Source: Batkoa obscura
Lineage: Eukaryota > Entomophthoromycota > Entomophthoromycetes > Entomophthorales > Batkoaceae
Assembly (NCBI GenBank): GCA_030770535.1
Contig: JASVEC010000010.1
Location: 372,001 to 436,000, forward strand
DNA length: 64,000 nucleotides
Direction of reading: 5' to 3'
The notes beneath the pieces were generated by a model. It had not been told where the DNA came from. It was given only the letters and a program-made list of their open reading frames with translations, and made no database searches. The position numbers were made by a program, and so were the translations under genes. Positions 1 to 13,429 of this stretch are shown here, one piece after another (positions within the stretch are counted from its first letter, which is position 1; each line of letters opens with the position of its first letter).

Positions 1-836
1 TTGGTAAATCCTGTTTATATAGAAAGAGTGATTTGGCTTGTGTTGGCAGTATGAAAGCATTTGAAAATCAATTAGCAGAAGATTTTTTTATTGCTAAAGC
101 TATTTGGGATCAAGGATTAAAAATTAAAATGCCTTATGATTTAGCTTATAATCGATTAGGATCTATTTCTACTTCGGCTTATTTTAATAGAAGATCAAGG
201 TGGTGTAGATTAAGAAAATATATTGTACCACAAGCTACTATCATTGAACCGTTTACTGAGTCCATTTTAAATGGAATGTTAGCTTCTTATGGTTTTAGCT
301 ATTTGTTAAATATTTCCATTTTTAACTTTTTTGCTTACCATTTAGTAGTATGGTTTTTATTAGATTTTCAACTAAATCAGCAACTTATTGGAAATAAGTT
401 AAATTTAAAAGAATTACAACGTTTTATGGTTATTTGGGCATTTAGAGAATTAACTGCATTACCTTTATATCTTTATTCAGTTTTAGGTTCTACATTTACA
501 TGGCGTGGTCAAACTTATCGTATTACTTCTGGTTCTTATGCTGTACCTGAAGATAATGTATCGCTCTTTCACCCTGTTTTTCATCATCCTATTTTCTTGA
601 AATTCATTGATTACTTATTTTATAGTATTGATTTTATAGCGGATATTTTAATGAAATCTCAAAGAAATGGTAATCCAGAGATGGAATTTACACCAAAGTC
701 ATCACCACAGTCCATTTCAAAACCCTTGTTAGAAACCGATGCTACTAGTTATTCTTCTTGTTCTCATAGTTCTTATCAAATGGGCTTGGATTCTGAAGAA
801 GAACTTCGAGATATTGATTTTCCTAATTCAAAATAA
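1..836 (+). CDS. Ceramide glucosyltransferase (GT21), C-terminal part
   Basis: The frame is open from the window edge, so the N-terminal half lies upstream. The enzyme transfers glucose from UDP-glucose to ceramide at the Golgi/ER membrane. Visible family marks: a Gly-Lys-Ser-Cys-Leu-Tyr stretch at the edge, the third acidic motif in LAEDFFIAKAIWDQG (about 75-120), the R-x-x-R-W acceptor motif RRSRW (about 190-205), then EPFTES and hydrophobic C-terminal segments ending in LYSVLGSTFTWRG, typical of this family. A Ser/Gln-rich tail of about 50 residues follows. No intron is visible in this part. The next conserved gene is 2.2 kb away, across an element-rich gap. The GT21 call is firm; the exact substrate is inferred from the family. 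Confidence 0.88.
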   Translation, partial: GKSCLYRKSDLACVGSMKAFENQLAEDFFIAKAIWDQGLKIKMPYDLAYNRLGSISTSAYFNRRSRWCRLRKYIVPQATIIEPFTESILNGMLASYGFSYLLNISIFNFFAYHLVVWFLLDFQLNQQLIGNKLNLKELQRFMVIWAFRELTALPLYLYSVLGSTFTWRGQTYRITSGSYAVPEDNVSLFHPVFHHPIFLKFIDYLFYSIDFIADILMKSQRNGNPEMEFTPKSSPQSISKPLLETDATSYSSCSHSSYQMGLDSEEELRDIDFPNSK

Positions 837-1000
837 GCTTGATTATTTATTAAATTTTACAGTGTAAATTAAAATCAAATCTATTATTATAAGATCATTT
901 TTTTGGCTATTATTATAATAAAAATAACTCTTATTACATATAAAGATAATGTATATATAATTTACCATTGTACTAATCTAATAATTTAATTTAATTTAAT
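837..1000. other. AT-rich 3' flank
   Basis: Downstream flank of the glucosyltransferase gene; no coding potential or repeat noticed. Confidence 0.5.
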
Positions 1001-1098
1001 GGGACTGTTTTTTTTTAATTTCATTATTTTTCCATTTTTTAAGCGCTATTTAAGTGGAAAGATTACAGTAAAATTCTTAAACAAAAAAATACATCCCC
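1001..1098 (+). mobile_element. 98-bp GGGG-end MITE, copy 1
   Basis: Orientation A of the window-wide family, with TTTTAAGCGCTATTT centre. The ends are GGGACTGT and ACATCCCC. It is flanked on both sides by TAAT (997-1000 and 1099-1102), a 4-bp target duplication. Confidence 0.85.
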
Positions 1099-1357
1099 TA
1101 ATTATAATTATCCCAAAAGAAATTATTTAAAATCTTTCTAATTGGATTTATTTATACTACCAAATACTTTGAATTATACTATAAAGAAATATTCAGTCTA
1201 TTCCACATTAATGTCTTATTTTTCCACCATTTCGGTCAACGAATTTGATGATTAATATGAGATAGATCGAATATCTAACCCTTATACTAGAGATAATATC
1301 CTAAATTTAGTATAAAAAGCAATATTAACCTTATATTCCTATCCAAATCAAAACATA

Positions 1358-1447
1358 GGGATGTTTTTCGGCTTCATCACTTTTTCTATTTTTAAGCACT
1401 ATTTGAATAAAAGATTGTTAGTAGAATTCTTAAACATAAATACATCC
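1358..1447 (+). mobile_element. 98-bp GGGG-end MITE, copy 2 (diverged)
   Basis: Same core as copy 1, with end bases eroded. ACATA occurs on both sides (1353-1357, 1448-1452), probably the target duplication plus one chance base. Confidence 0.75.
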
Positions 1448-1862
1448 ACATATCCTCTCTTATCTTCTTAAAATGCACTGTAATTTTTTGTTTTTCTTTA
1501 ATGAAATATCTCAAATTTATCACTATTAAGATGAAATCAAATATGAAAATAAGGCAGATTTCAAGTCATTCAATCTCATTGGTTTATAGTAAACTATAGC
1601 AGTTTAAATAAGTTAAGATTTATAAGAATATTTTGAAAAAGTTATTAAATAGTATTTAGGCTAAATATAGCATATTGAAATCATTAAATAGAGAGGATCA
1701 TGTTGTTAGATAGAGTCCAGATTTTAAATATTAAATGATAAGAAATTTAATCCTTTGAACTTTTCAAAATGCTTACTAACTGTTTATTTGAGTCTAATAG
1801 AACAATGTCTTTATGGATTTAAGTTCACTTAACTTTTCAAAAAATGATAAATGATTAGTATA

Positions 1863-1950
1863 GGTATGCTTTTTTCCATTTCTTTTTCTCTTTTTTAAAC
1901 GCTATTTAGTAAAATAACTGTTAGTAAAATTATTAGCAAAAAAATACATA
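1863..1950 (+). mobile_element. 98-bp GGGG-end MITE, copy 3 (decayed)
   Basis: The core TTTTTTAAACGCTATTTAG and the GTTAGTAAAATT block are recognisable. Both tips are decayed and no flanking duplication is left. Confidence 0.65.
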
Positions 1951-2144
1951 TTTTATTACTAACTTTATTAATATAAAAAAGCTTATCGAATAAAATAACT
2001 TACATTATTTAAAAGATCAATTTTGATAGGTTGCCTTGTTGCTATAAATACTTTACTAGTATAAAAATAAATTATGCTAATATTAAAAATAATTAATTTC
2101 ATAAATATATTATTGAATCATTTCTTTATTGGGATTTACTATAT

Positions 2145-2237
2145 GGGAATGTATTTTTTTGTAAGAATTTTACTAACGATCTTTTCACTTAAATAGTGCT
2201 TAAAAAATGAAAAAGTAATGAAATAAAAAACATTCCC
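2145..2237 (-). mobile_element. 98-bp GGGG-end MITE, copy 4
   Basis: Orientation B. The ends are GGGAATGT and ACATTCCC, flanked by ATAT on both sides (2141-2144 and 2238-2241). Confidence 0.85.
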
Positions 2238-3088
2238 ATATTGTATTTAGCTCCACTTTATTTTAACACAAACAAAATAAAATCAATTGGCTTCAAATAT
2301 ACGACAAACATGTTATTAATAATCATAACTTATTATTGTTCAATTCATCAACCAATGGTGATAAAGTTCCCTTTGATATAAAAATAGATGGTATGATATA
2401 TCCATGTTGAGTAGGTGATCAAGGTCTTTGATCTGGTTTATCGAAGCCATTAGCCGGTTGTTCGGGTTTTAGAAAGACTATTTCAAATTGTATTACAGGT
2501 TTTAATGGAAATTGAAGTGACAGAATCGATTTTGGTGAATCTTGGGGTAGTAGTTTCCAATTATTATTATAAAAGAACCTAATAAAAAAATTAGTCAAGA
2601 GATAGGAATTGATTTCTATGGTAAAAAGGTTAGACAAAACAACTAATTGTTACGCAGAATCTAGTGGAGATGTTCGAATTTGGATAGAATAAAAGACAAT
2701 TTGGTTGAATGTTCAATGTTTCTATTATGTTACTCCATCTAGGAAAATTATCTTAGATGAGAGTTGATACTCCAATTAATAATAGTTTAGAAATTGGTTG
2801 TGGATTAAATGAGGATAGAGATGGGAATGATGATACAAAAGTTTAGATAGATAAAGGGATTAGTAGTAGATCAATAGATGATCAAAATTCGGATGGTATT
2901 ATTGTTGAAAAGCCATTAGCTAGTAGTTATAATGTAATAATGACTGTATGATTTTATTAAAAAACAAAAATAAAATCCATTTATTTGTTAATTTTAAACT
3001 TAATTTTAAACCTTAAGGAAGTTTTTGTTTTTATTTTTTATTTTTTATTTTATCAAACAAATAAGAATATATAACATTTTATTATTAA
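2238..3088. other. Intergenic; decayed coding-like tract
   Basis: The stretch is slightly less AT-rich than its surroundings. On the + strand it shows short runs of protein-like sequence (for example around 2760-2955) broken by stops in every frame. It may be the remains of a gene, but I recognise no family. The 72-codon minus-strand open frame at 2419-2637 looks like chance. Confidence 0.3.
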
Positions 3089-4599
3089 TTAATCTAATAA
3101 TTTAGTCCAATCATAATTTTCCCAAGGGAATTTTTTGTTAAATTTATCTACTCTTGACTTGTTTTCGTTACTATCTTGATACTTTGGTTTACGCCATAAA
3201 CTTATATCTAAATCTAACATACCAGCAATAATTTCCTAAATAAAACATATATTATTAATCTTATAACCTTGTATACAAACAAACATTCTCTTACCTTTCC
3301 AAAATAACTTTTGAATTTTTCACTTTCTTCAATAATATGTCCTAAACCACCATCTGGATGAAACCAAACATGAAAATAAGGTAGATTGGATGTCATTGAT
3401 TTTCTAAATGTTCTTTCTTTAGTATTTATAATCTTCTTATGTTGTGACCATTCATCTGCTATATCAATTAATCCCTCTTTAAAATAAGCAGTTGCATCTT
3501 GTGATAAATCCCATGGTAAAGGTATACATTCAATTACAGTATGTTTAAAATGGTTTAAATTCATTACAGTTTCCATAAAGATTACTCCTTTTTCTAAAGT
3601 AGCAAACATACGCATTAGACTTTTCATGAAGTTCTATTTGATAATCATTAGTTAATATTTTTTGCTTCTTTTTAAATTAATAATTAACATAAACTTACTC
3701 GAATTTCGTTCCAAGTAGCATCATCACAATCTAAACTTGATTTACAATGATCCCCAGGTATAATTAGACAATGGCCTGATACTAAATCTGTAACTGTAGG
3801 TAATGCAAGATATGCGTTTTGACCCATAGAAATAATTGGAGCTATTGGGGCTTGTCCATTTTTAAAACAAAATTGACATTTATCTAAAGCTTCTTGATTT
3901 TTTTTATAATCTATAATAAAACTAAATGATAAATCCTTTTATCTATAGAGTGAGTAACTTACTTTTATAGTCAATATCTTTTTTATTATTTCTATTATCT
4001 TTTGAAGCAAAATGTTCTGCTCTTTCTTCAATATACTCTAAATCATCTTTATATCCACCATCTCTACATATTTTATTTACCATATGTTTAACTTGATCTC
4101 CGGATTTACTGTTTTTTTCTTCTCTTAATAATTCCATAATATCTTTATCTTCTTCTTTTTCTGACTAGTTGTTATGAAAACAAATAAACAAATGAAAATT
4201 TTAATTTTATAATTATATGAATGTAATTTACCTTTCTTTTTAATTTATTTGATTTATTTTCTGCATGTGTAAATCGATTACCAAAATTATGACTTACAAA
4301 TTGTCGTTTTTTTTCCTTTTATACATTAATAAAACCAATGACGGCTGTTTGATATAACTATTTACCTGTTTATCCATCTCTTGTCTATCCATTTCTAGTT
4401 CTAGACTTAAGTCATCGTATTCTTTTTGTAATTTAGCAACTGAGTTTGATTTCAACATTTTAGCTTTTAGTAATTTAGCCTTTAATTTATTTAATTGATT
4501 GGTTATATCAGCTACTCTACTACTTTCATTTCGTACATTTTCAATAGTAAGTATAGGTGATGGTGATCGACTTTCAACAACTTCAAGGGCGTTATTCAT
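3089..4599 (-). CDS. cwf19: CWF19-like splicing/debranching factor (CwfJ domains)
   Basis: Multi-exon gene of about six exons. Exon 1 is 4366-4599 and starts at the ATG of MNNALEVVESRS. A charged coiled-coil N-terminus is followed by a Lys-rich linker, then the two CwfJ C-terminal domains. The first has CQFC and the HIT-like GHCLIIPGDH (about 3740-3880). The second runs from 3628 down to the stop at 3089 and ends FPWENYDWTKLLD. Introns are short with GTAAGT/GTAAAT donors. Known CWF19/CWF19L2 proteins associate with the post-catalytic spliceosome and lariat debranching. It is shorter than S. pombe Cwf19, mainly at the N-terminus. It is divergent from the Abitram-like gene, with only 121 bp between the start codons. 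Confidence 0.88.
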
Positions 4600-4720
4600 C
4601 TTTGTATTATTTTGGTTTTTAGTGAATCTTTAAAATAAAATGTAAAAAAATAAATTTTTTGAATATTCGAAAACTAAAAACTTAGTTTTTTATTCTCTTT
4701 TATCAAACTAAAAAAGAATA
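4600..4720. promoter_or_regulatory. Shared divergent promoter CWF19/Abitram
   Basis: 121 bp separates two start codons facing away from each other, so both promoters must lie in or across this short AT-rich gap. No specific motif is claimed. Confidence 0.5.
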
Positions 4721-5676
4721 ATGACTAGTGAACCTAGCGAGCATATAGATACAGTGGAAATCCAGTATGATTTAAGCAAATATGAAAAAAAAATAGAATC
4801 TTGGAATCAAAATATCACTAGTCCAGTCGAAAGATATTTTAATATTTATGAAGCAAGTAAGTTAACTATGTTTTATTGAACCCATCCTGATCTTTTATTT
4901 ACATAATAGAAGCTAAACCTAACTCTCAATTTTCAAATCAAATGATCTATCAATCACCTAGTAGGTAATATAAAAAACGACGTTTTTATTGCTAATATTT
5001 ACTTAACACATAATATATAAATAGTATTAGTTTAATCATGTTGCATGAAACCCATCCTTTTCTCTCCTTAAAATCACAATTATCATTCATAAAATCCATC
5101 GAATTAGATATCAACAAAAACATCTTAGATAATCCAGCTGTAGGAAAAAGAAAAAAAGGAGCTTATAAACTAGAACCAGATACTACATTAGCTACTATTC
5201 AAGTGAAATTGGAAAAAGAAGGGAAGATAGAGGAATTAAATTTCCCAATTGGAGCTAATTTATATGGTACTATTATTGAAATTAATAAAAAAATAATAGA
5301 TAAACCAGAATTGTTGTTTGATAAGGTAAGTTTATTTAATGATTTATAATATTAATATATATTAATATTTTACTATTAGTATAATACGGAAGCTTATATT
5401 GCCATCATCTTACCTACCTTAGCAAAAAGTCCAATAAATGATCCCCCTGTGGAAATGGTTGGAAAAAACCGAAAAGAAAAAGAAAAAGATGAAGAAGATA
5501 CTAATGATAATAATAATTTAATAGAAACTAAAAGTAGTAAATTAAGTAAATATGATAAAAGAAGAGTGAAATATAATCAACAATTAATTAAAGATGCTGA
5601 AAATATTAATCATCCTTTAATTACGTTGAAGATTCCAATATTCATCTTTGAGGGACAGAGTTTGGATGAGGAATAA
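4721..5676 (+). CDS. Abitram (FAM206/Simiate) family protein
   Basis: Four exons: 4721-4856, 4910-4964, 5025-5325 and 5380-5676; the phases join exactly. The product has the family pattern SPVERYF near the N-terminus, LHETHP in the middle, GKRKKGA, and TEAYIAIILP near residue 170. Residues about 60-190 correspond to the Abitram fold, related to biotinyl/lipoyl-like domains. A long acidic/Lys-rich C-terminal extension (about 5449-5600) is not in the animal proteins. In animals the protein is nuclear and actin-associated; the fungal role is unknown. It is tail to tail with GCN2, 180 bp apart. Confidence 0.8.
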
Positions 5677-5855
5677 ATATATTAGAAAAATGCGTAGTAA
5701 GCCTTAGATAGTAATGAAGTGCAAACAAGTTAAGACTTATTTTTTTAAAATAAATAAACAAATGTTATTGTTTTATTTCTTACAAATATACATAATACAC
5801 TATTAATGTATAATTGAAATTTGGCTTCTAAAAAACTTTTATTTTAAAAACATAA

Positions 5856-8800
5856 CTATTTAAATTGATAACAAAGGGCACAATCATCCTTTATAGAATA
5901 TAACCAAGCCATAGAATAAGTATCATTATCTACACATGTATTATAAGATAATAAGGTACTTCTAGCCAATTGTACTTGGGCTCTTTGATTTGATGGTAAC
6001 GTATTTAACACTAAGATAACAATAATGAATTAAAGCAATTTATATAAATAATAACAAATAACGTTGATTTAATTTAAACTTACTTTTTTTAAAACTATCT
6101 TCATCTTGCAATGAACATTCTAGTATTTTTCTTAATCCTTCTCTTGATAATTCCATAACTAAAACTGGAGTACCAGATTTAAACGCGTTTTTACCAATTT
6201 TCAATACCGCTTCTAAAGCTAATCAATTCACACATTAACACACTTATAAAAAAATATAATGACAATTAGTTTTCTTATTTAGCTTACCTCTATCAAATAA
6301 TTGTCTTTTTCTTTTTGGATTCACTTTATTAGGTGCTGTATTAATTAAATTTAAGTTAAAGGTGGGTAATATATCTTCGTCAATCATGCAACTTGAACTT
6401 GAGTTGATATTTAAATCGGATAAGCCTGATGATAATCCTAAATAAAATTGCCCTTATTATTATTTATTATTGGTTTTAGATATTCAACTTTACCTTCATC
6501 ATCTAACAAATATTTATTCCCAAATTCCATTTTTCTTCTTGTCGTAATACCTGCCGCTTGTAAATCCAATCGATGGTTTTCAGCAATTTCATTAGCTAAA
6601 TAATTTGCCAATTCCGCCAATGGAACTAATGAAAAAATCAATCAGTCATCCATAACTCACATAAATAGTAATAATTCTTTACCTTCCACTTCCGATTTCA
6701 AATTAATATTTCTTACTTTAACTGAATGTTCATCTTTTTTAGTAGATTTAACAAATACAATCCAGTTCACCCCTAATATTTTATTATTTTGTAAATACAA
6801 ATCTAAATTGAATTCGGCTTCTTCTTCTCGTCGATAATCACATCGTATTTGATGATTCCATAATTCTCGTGCTATATCTAATCTTTCTTCATATAATCCT
6901 TTACCAAATGATGTTATATAAACATCCAACTAAAATATTAATTAATTGGATATTAATCTTAATATATTTAAATAACAATTTACAATTTTTGGTATCCAAA
7001 TATTCGTATTACGATCTTCATCCCCTTTTTTACTATTGTTTTTTTGAGTTTCATATTGAGACAATAATAAGGTAAGTTTTTGTAAAGCAATAGAAACTCC
7101 TACCCCATATTTCAATGGAATAGTCGATGCTAGTGGACTTCTATACCTACTTAGAAGGGAATCATATCTCCCACCGACTGCCAAAATATCCCCTTTTTTA
7201 CCATCTCTAATCATCCGAAACATAATACCGCTTTCGTAGTATTGTAAATTATACATATTAAAGGAATTAAAGATAATTTTTCGATTAATTCCTAATTTTT
7301 TACAATAATAGACTACTTTTTTTAAATGCTCAAATAATTTGTCAATTGTTGCTTTATATCCTTTTAATAAACTCATTTTACGTAATTTGTTATGACATAA
7401 ATCTAAATCTCCAGTTGCATATAATAATAATAATTCTTCTACCATAGCTTTAGACAAATGACATCGACTTAATAACGATCTCACTTGTAATAGTGTTTTT
7501 GGGGCTTCTAATTGAGATAAAATAACAGCCACATTAGCTCTTTTTTGTTTAGGTACTTTGCAAGCATCCATTATAATTGTAGCTAGTAATCCATGGTTAA
7601 TTTGAAAATAGCAATCTGTTACCATACTAATTGGTAAAGAATCCATAATTTCATCTACTATCTTCATGACTTCAGATTCAGAAACAATATCTTCTTTATT
7701 AGTTGTTATAATATCAAAATCTGCTTCTTGGACTTCAATTAAACTATCATCTTCCATATTCTGTCGATAAACTCGATCAAATGTAAATCTTTTTAAGGCT
7801 AGAATGTTGCTACGGGACATAAATCTTACAAATGGAAGGGTAAGATCATAAGGCATTTGAACAATATTACCTGAGGGATCTAATAGATAAGCCGGCTTTT
7901 GGAATTCAGAAAATTTTTCTGATTTTGGTATCAATAGTGGGGCTATAAATTCTACTGCTCCATGTCGCTTAAATACAACAGTTAATAATGAACGTATAAA
8001 TTCAGAATAAACAGCAGCTGGCAATTCCCCACTATTTTTAGTTTTATGATCGTAAACTAAATCTTTATGACGATCGATTGGTTGGGAAAATAAAGTATTC
8101 ATTAATTTTCCATAATGTGGAGTAGTTGGATTAGCTATTGTTCTTATACATTCCTGAATATATTCGTCTTCTATACGTGTTGGTAATAAATTACTTTGTA
8201 ATAATTCTAATGCTGTTGGTCTTTCTTTTTCATTATGGTTTAATAAACTTTGTATGATTTTAGCTTGTACTTTTAAATTAGATGGAAAGTTTTGTGGAAA
8301 TAAAATCGTTGGTAATCTTAAATCTCTTAATATCATAGCCCTTTCCATCCCCGTAGAAAATGGATAAATCATTTCAAAAAATATGATACCTAAAGAATAC
8401 ATATCTACTTTTTGATTATATCTTGCTGTTTTTGATACAACTTCAGGCGACATATAAAAGGAAGTACCAACTTCAGATGTCATAGATCCATTATAAATTT
8501 CATAACTAATCCTTCTAGATCCGACACCTTCCGACATACTATTACTTGAAGTTGCTAATCCAAAATCACCAATTTTAACATCCCCATTAGCAGCCAAAAA
8601 TAAATTACTTGGTTTGAGGTCTCGATGAATCATACCTTGGCTATGCAAGTGATCTAATCCTTCCAATATTTGTCTTAATATTCTCCAACATTCATCAATA
8701 CTAATAGACTCATCGATTACATCTCTTAATGTATTTTTATCACAATATTCCATTTGAATGTATAAACATCTATATGATAATCCACTACTTTGACTATTTG

Positions 8801-11800
8801 ATTCAGAATCATAATATGAATTATCATCATATGATTCAGTATGCCCACTTTGACTTCTTTTAAATCTTATTGGCATTGATTTTTTTATACTAAAACTAGT
8901 CGACTTTTCTGTATATAAAAAATCACCTTCCACGCCATCCATATCACTAACTTCACTATCACTTTCTTCGCTGTCTGAATTATCTTCTGACGTATCTTCA
9001 TCCCATGCTCCATTACCGTCTATAATGATTTATCAATAATTTATTTTGTTTATTAAAAATATAAACTTACTTTCTAACCAAGCAGTATAATATCTAACAA
9101 TATATTGATGGTGTAATCTAGACAAGGCAGATACCTCTCTTAATATTTTTCTACTGTTTTCTGTATCTTTTGTATCTAATTTCACTTTTTTTATCTAAAT
9201 AAATTTTAGTGCTATGTTCATAAATTAAATTAACTAATTAATTTACAGCATAAATCCTGGATAAATAAATTAGTAATTTATATAATAATTTAAATTATAA
9301 CTTAAATTACCTTCCATCAAGTTTATTTCTTGCTTTAACAACTTCGCCAAAACCACCTAATAAATGAACAAAGATTAATTATATTATTAATATTGTCAAT
9401 ATTATTATAATTACCTCTACCCAAAAATTGTAGTTCTTCAAAATCATTTTCATATCTTGATATTGATTTTGTTAAATTTTGAGCTTGTTCCATCATTGAT
9501 TTATATTGAAAAGAATTACTTGGATTAGATTCTGGTGAACTAGCCATCATCATTTGTTGCGTTTTATTAGATCCGCTTGAATTGGGATTGTTCAAATGTT
9601 CTGTTAATATGGAATATAAAATTAATTGAATTATAATATTACTTAATAATGATGCTTAAATTACCTGAAAATGATACCATAACAGTTTCATTTTTTAAAA
9701 ATGGATGAGTTAATATTTTATTTAATTTAGGTCGATCTCTTGCATCTCTTTTTTAAAATGCAATTAGATTACAAGCAATTAAAGATTAAAAAACAAATAA
9801 CTTACATTTGAAGCATTGAATTAATTAAATCACGCGCATGAATATCAAAATGGCCAAAAGCTAATATATTTCATTAGATTTTCTATTATAAAGTAAACGG
9901 CCTTACAAGTTTCTAATAAATCTGTTAGTGAAGTATAAGAATCGAGTATTTTTGGACCAAGTAACATTTCAACTAATACGATTCCTAAATCCCAAATATC
10001 TCCTTGACTTTTATCATGTTAGTCATCATTGAACTAAATTTTTTAAAATTGAAATTTACCTATCAAGTTCCGTTTCACATCTAGATTCAGGAGGTGCCCT
10101 ATTTTAATCAATACTGATTTCTTTTATAAAAAATGATAATAAATTACCATTTTGAATCATTTGCAAAACATCCCTCGTTAAGATCTAATTAAATACAATT
10201 TAATAAAGTAATATTCATTATCACTATTATTATATTTACTTGTAGAATATTGTAAATAATTTCTAGAAATTAATTTAACAGAAGAATAAACTTGATCAAA
10301 ATAGGATTCCATATTTGAATTTTCAATAGTTTCTTCTTCACAATCTAATATAATTTTATCGGTACGAATATCTAAAAAATCGTCATTGATAAAAACTACT
10401 ATTTTAATCTCATAAGAGTTCTCTTACAATTATAATTAATGTTATTTAGATGTAAAACTTGTACCGCTTTAATTAACTCTTTAAAATAGACTCTAGCTAA
10501 ACTGATACTCAAAGGTCCACACTTTTTTAATGAATTTTTTAAACTGGAAGATAATAATCGAGTTTCTTGTAATATTAATAACTTCCAAGAGATGTTATTC
10601 AAATCTAAATCATCCACCTTAAATTCATAAATCATTAAGATACCTGGATGACGTATATTTTTTAACTTTTCTAAAGTATCTTCAATTTTTCGTAGCTATT
10701 TAAAACTTAAGTTAATAAGATGTATATTAATATCAACTTATAAAATTACATCTTCAATCGCTTGAATCTTGTTTTCTGTTTGTGGAAATAAGATAATTTC
10801 TTCAATTAATAAAGGTGGTGTTGTTGTATCCCCATTTGTTATTGGATTATATGGTAATGCAAAATACGTTTTACAATATTTATCTTTCTTCTTTTAGAAT
10901 TTAAGTAAATTACAAACTATACTAAAAGTTACCTTTGGATATACAAGGTCCCAAAGTTACAGCTAAGAAAGTCAATGGCTATATAATTTATCTTTCAAAA
11001 AAAGAGTATACTAATATAAATCCTAATTACCTGTGAATGGGAAGAGTTAAAATAAATATTAATTGGACGATCAAATTCAATTAGCGAACCTAAGTTATAT
11101 TCTGTTTTGATTAATTTCCTTTTCAATCTTTCTTCTTGCAATTTTTGTTCTTTTTTAAATAACTCCGCTTCAAGTGCTTTAGATAATGTTTCTTTTTCTT
11201 TTTCTTCTTTTTCTTTTTCTAATTGTAATATTCTTTCATATTCTTTTTGGGCTTTTTCTTCTTCTTCCTAATATTGGGTCTATAAATCTAATTCGAAATT
11301 AATTAAAAATAAAATCTCTTACTTTAATCGATTTCTCTTGTCTTTCAATCATCTGTTGATGAAATGAACTAGTTTTATCATCTACATGGTTATTGGTAAT
11401 GTATTCCAAAACCAAATCACATAGATCAAATACCATTTCGGAACCCAATAATTCTTGAGTTTTATTTTTGATCGTTTTTTTAAGCTCATTATATTGGCTT
11501 TCTGATAACCCTTTTGGGGATTCTAAAAATATTTCTGGAGCTATTACTGGATAAGCTGGTGGGAACCTGAAATATTCAATTACTCTATTTTATTTTATTT
11601 TGAATAATGATGTCCGAATTACTTGATATTTACATAGATCTCCACATTATCTCGTATACTTTCATCCATCGGTTTGATTTTGATCTTAAATTCTTTATAT
11701 TTTTTTGATACCTAATAACATTTCAGTTATTATATTAAACCATTTATCTAAATCTTCATTTTACCTTCCAAGATCGAACATTCGATTCGATAATTTCAAA

Positions 11801-11919
11801 ATCATCCTACAATAATTATATAAAACCTATTAACAAATAGAATATAAATTTACCATATAAATCGCTTTTAAAGCTTCAATTTCATTTTCTTGAATTTCAT
11901 TACAATTCATATCTTTCAT
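5856..11919 (-). CDS. GCN2: GCN2-type eIF2-alpha kinase
   Basis: A long intron-rich gene read from ATG 11919 (MKDMNCNEIQENEIE) to the TAG at 5856. Domains in order: RWD (about 11919-11390, binds Gcn1); a charged Lys/Glu coiled coil (11340-11140); a pseudokinase (about 11050-9850); an active kinase with glycine loop FLGRG-GFGEVVKARNK split by an intron near 9340-9420, the usual insert, HRDLKPSN at about 8615 and DFG at about 8570; a histidyl-tRNA-synthetase-like domain (about 8060-6440); and a small C-terminal domain ending in YQFK. The largest exon is about 6984-9018. Known role: uncharged tRNA activates it to phosphorylate eIF2-alpha and induce amino-acid synthesis genes. All family domains are present, so it looks functional. 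Confidence 0.93.
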
Positions 11920-12802
11920 CTTTAACTAAGCTTTTCGAGAAAAAGCTCAATTAAAAAATGAACTTTTTCGGAATTTATTTATTTTTTATTTTATCATAGT
12001 TAAAAACTTGATGAGTAAATCTGAGGGGAAGTGACTAGACTATTCGTTAATTTATGCTCAGGATTTGTTGAGTTCTAAAAATTAGCAGACGGAAGTTAGG
12101 AATTTGTTGGATTAAAATTCAAGTTTAGTTTGAAATATATTCTGATGATTGAACTTGACATTACATTAAAAATTTATATATTTGTTAAATAGGCAAAATA
12201 GTTATAAAGGTAGCCGGTATTATTATTAAAAGTATTAAAAAACTGGATACTGTGAAGCAAAATTGGATTCTATTACACTAAACTTTTATATTTCTTTTTT
12301 AGATTCTTATCAATGTAAACACTGAATATCCATGGATTTTTCTTAATAGAATATGTTTTTATATATGATTATCAGAATCCATTAACAAACTTACTAACTT
12401 GGCAACTTTAATATTCCTTTGAGGTTTCGTAGAGAAAAGTATATTTTATTTATAGATTCTAATATTATATTTCAGGAGGCATCTATATATATTTTTAATA
12501 GTTGAATCTTCCTAGCTATAAACTCCTCATTATTTTAAAATAATACCAACTCCCTCTACTAAGATTATTTATCATAAAAGGAATAGATAAATATCTTTTC
12601 AATATCTTTTGATAGTAATCTTTTTCTCAATTTTAATTGAATTTTACTTACCATATTTAGAATTCTTAATTTTTAATGAAGTTAAAAATTTTAATATCTT
12701 GATTTTATTAGATTAAATGTCATTGCAAAATTATTTTAAATAATAATGAAATAAAGTTAATAATAGTTATTATTTACAAAACTATAATAATATGTTATAT
12801 AA
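11920..12802. other. Intergenic, no gene seen
   Basis: About 880 bp of AT-rich sequence upstream of GCN2 and downstream of the first PPxY gene. I see no coding frame or repeat in it. Confidence 0.5.
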
Positions 12803-13429
12803 TCAACTAGGGGATTGATAAGCAGGTGGTGAGTCGAAAGCTTGATTATAAAGTGGTGGAGGTAGGACATAAATCTCTCTTTCTGTTTGAGGTCGAGAGT
12901 CTGCCTGCTCATTTGTTGTTTGATCTCTTGCTCCTATAGATTTTTCAAAATGAGCGACTGTAAGCTTATTTAGCTTTATATAACTTTGTTTACTATGGAC
13001 GGATTTTAGATAATGGGCTAAAAACTAAATTTTTATCAATTAAAGATAAAAAATAAGAAATAAAAGACTCACATAAAGTTGAATACCAAAACTAAGTATA
13101 AATAATGCAGTAATAGCTAATAGGCAAGAAAGTAAATACTCTCTGCTTCCAAGTATTGCTATAAATCCGAATAATCCACCAAATGATATAGGTAAAACTA
13201 AAAACATTCGAAAGCAATAAGTATTTATTATTGTTCTTTTCAATTCTTTTTTTAGATTGATATCACCATATACCATTACTTTGTAGCATACCTCGTCAAG
13301 ATTACATTTAAAAGTGTACTCTGATCTTAATTTGAGCCCTTTTAATGGATGAGTAGTTGAATTAATAGGCTCTGACAGTGAGCTATTATGAGTGATTGTA
13401 GATAACCCAACAACGCTCTCTAGGCTCAT
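12803..13429 (-). CDS. Two-helix membrane protein with PPxY tail, paralogue 1
   Basis: Two exons, 13073-13429 and 12803-13024, with a 48-nt intron that has a GTGAGT donor and TTTAG acceptor; the product is 192 aa. The first exon encodes a short polar N-terminus, the family block YTFKCNLDEVCYKVMVYGD with KKELKR after it, and two hydrophobic helices. The second encodes a conserved HYLKSVHSKQSYIKLNK segment and a Pro-rich tail with PPPLY and PPAY. Such motifs usually bind WW domains, for example in Rsp5/Nedd4 ubiquitin ligases; that link is inference. I do not recognise a named family. It heads a tandem row of paralogues on this strand. Confidence 0.72.

Noticed and set aside
2419-2637. 72-codon minus-strand frame
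   Set aside because: No family features; the + strand of the same tract looks more protein-like but is broken.
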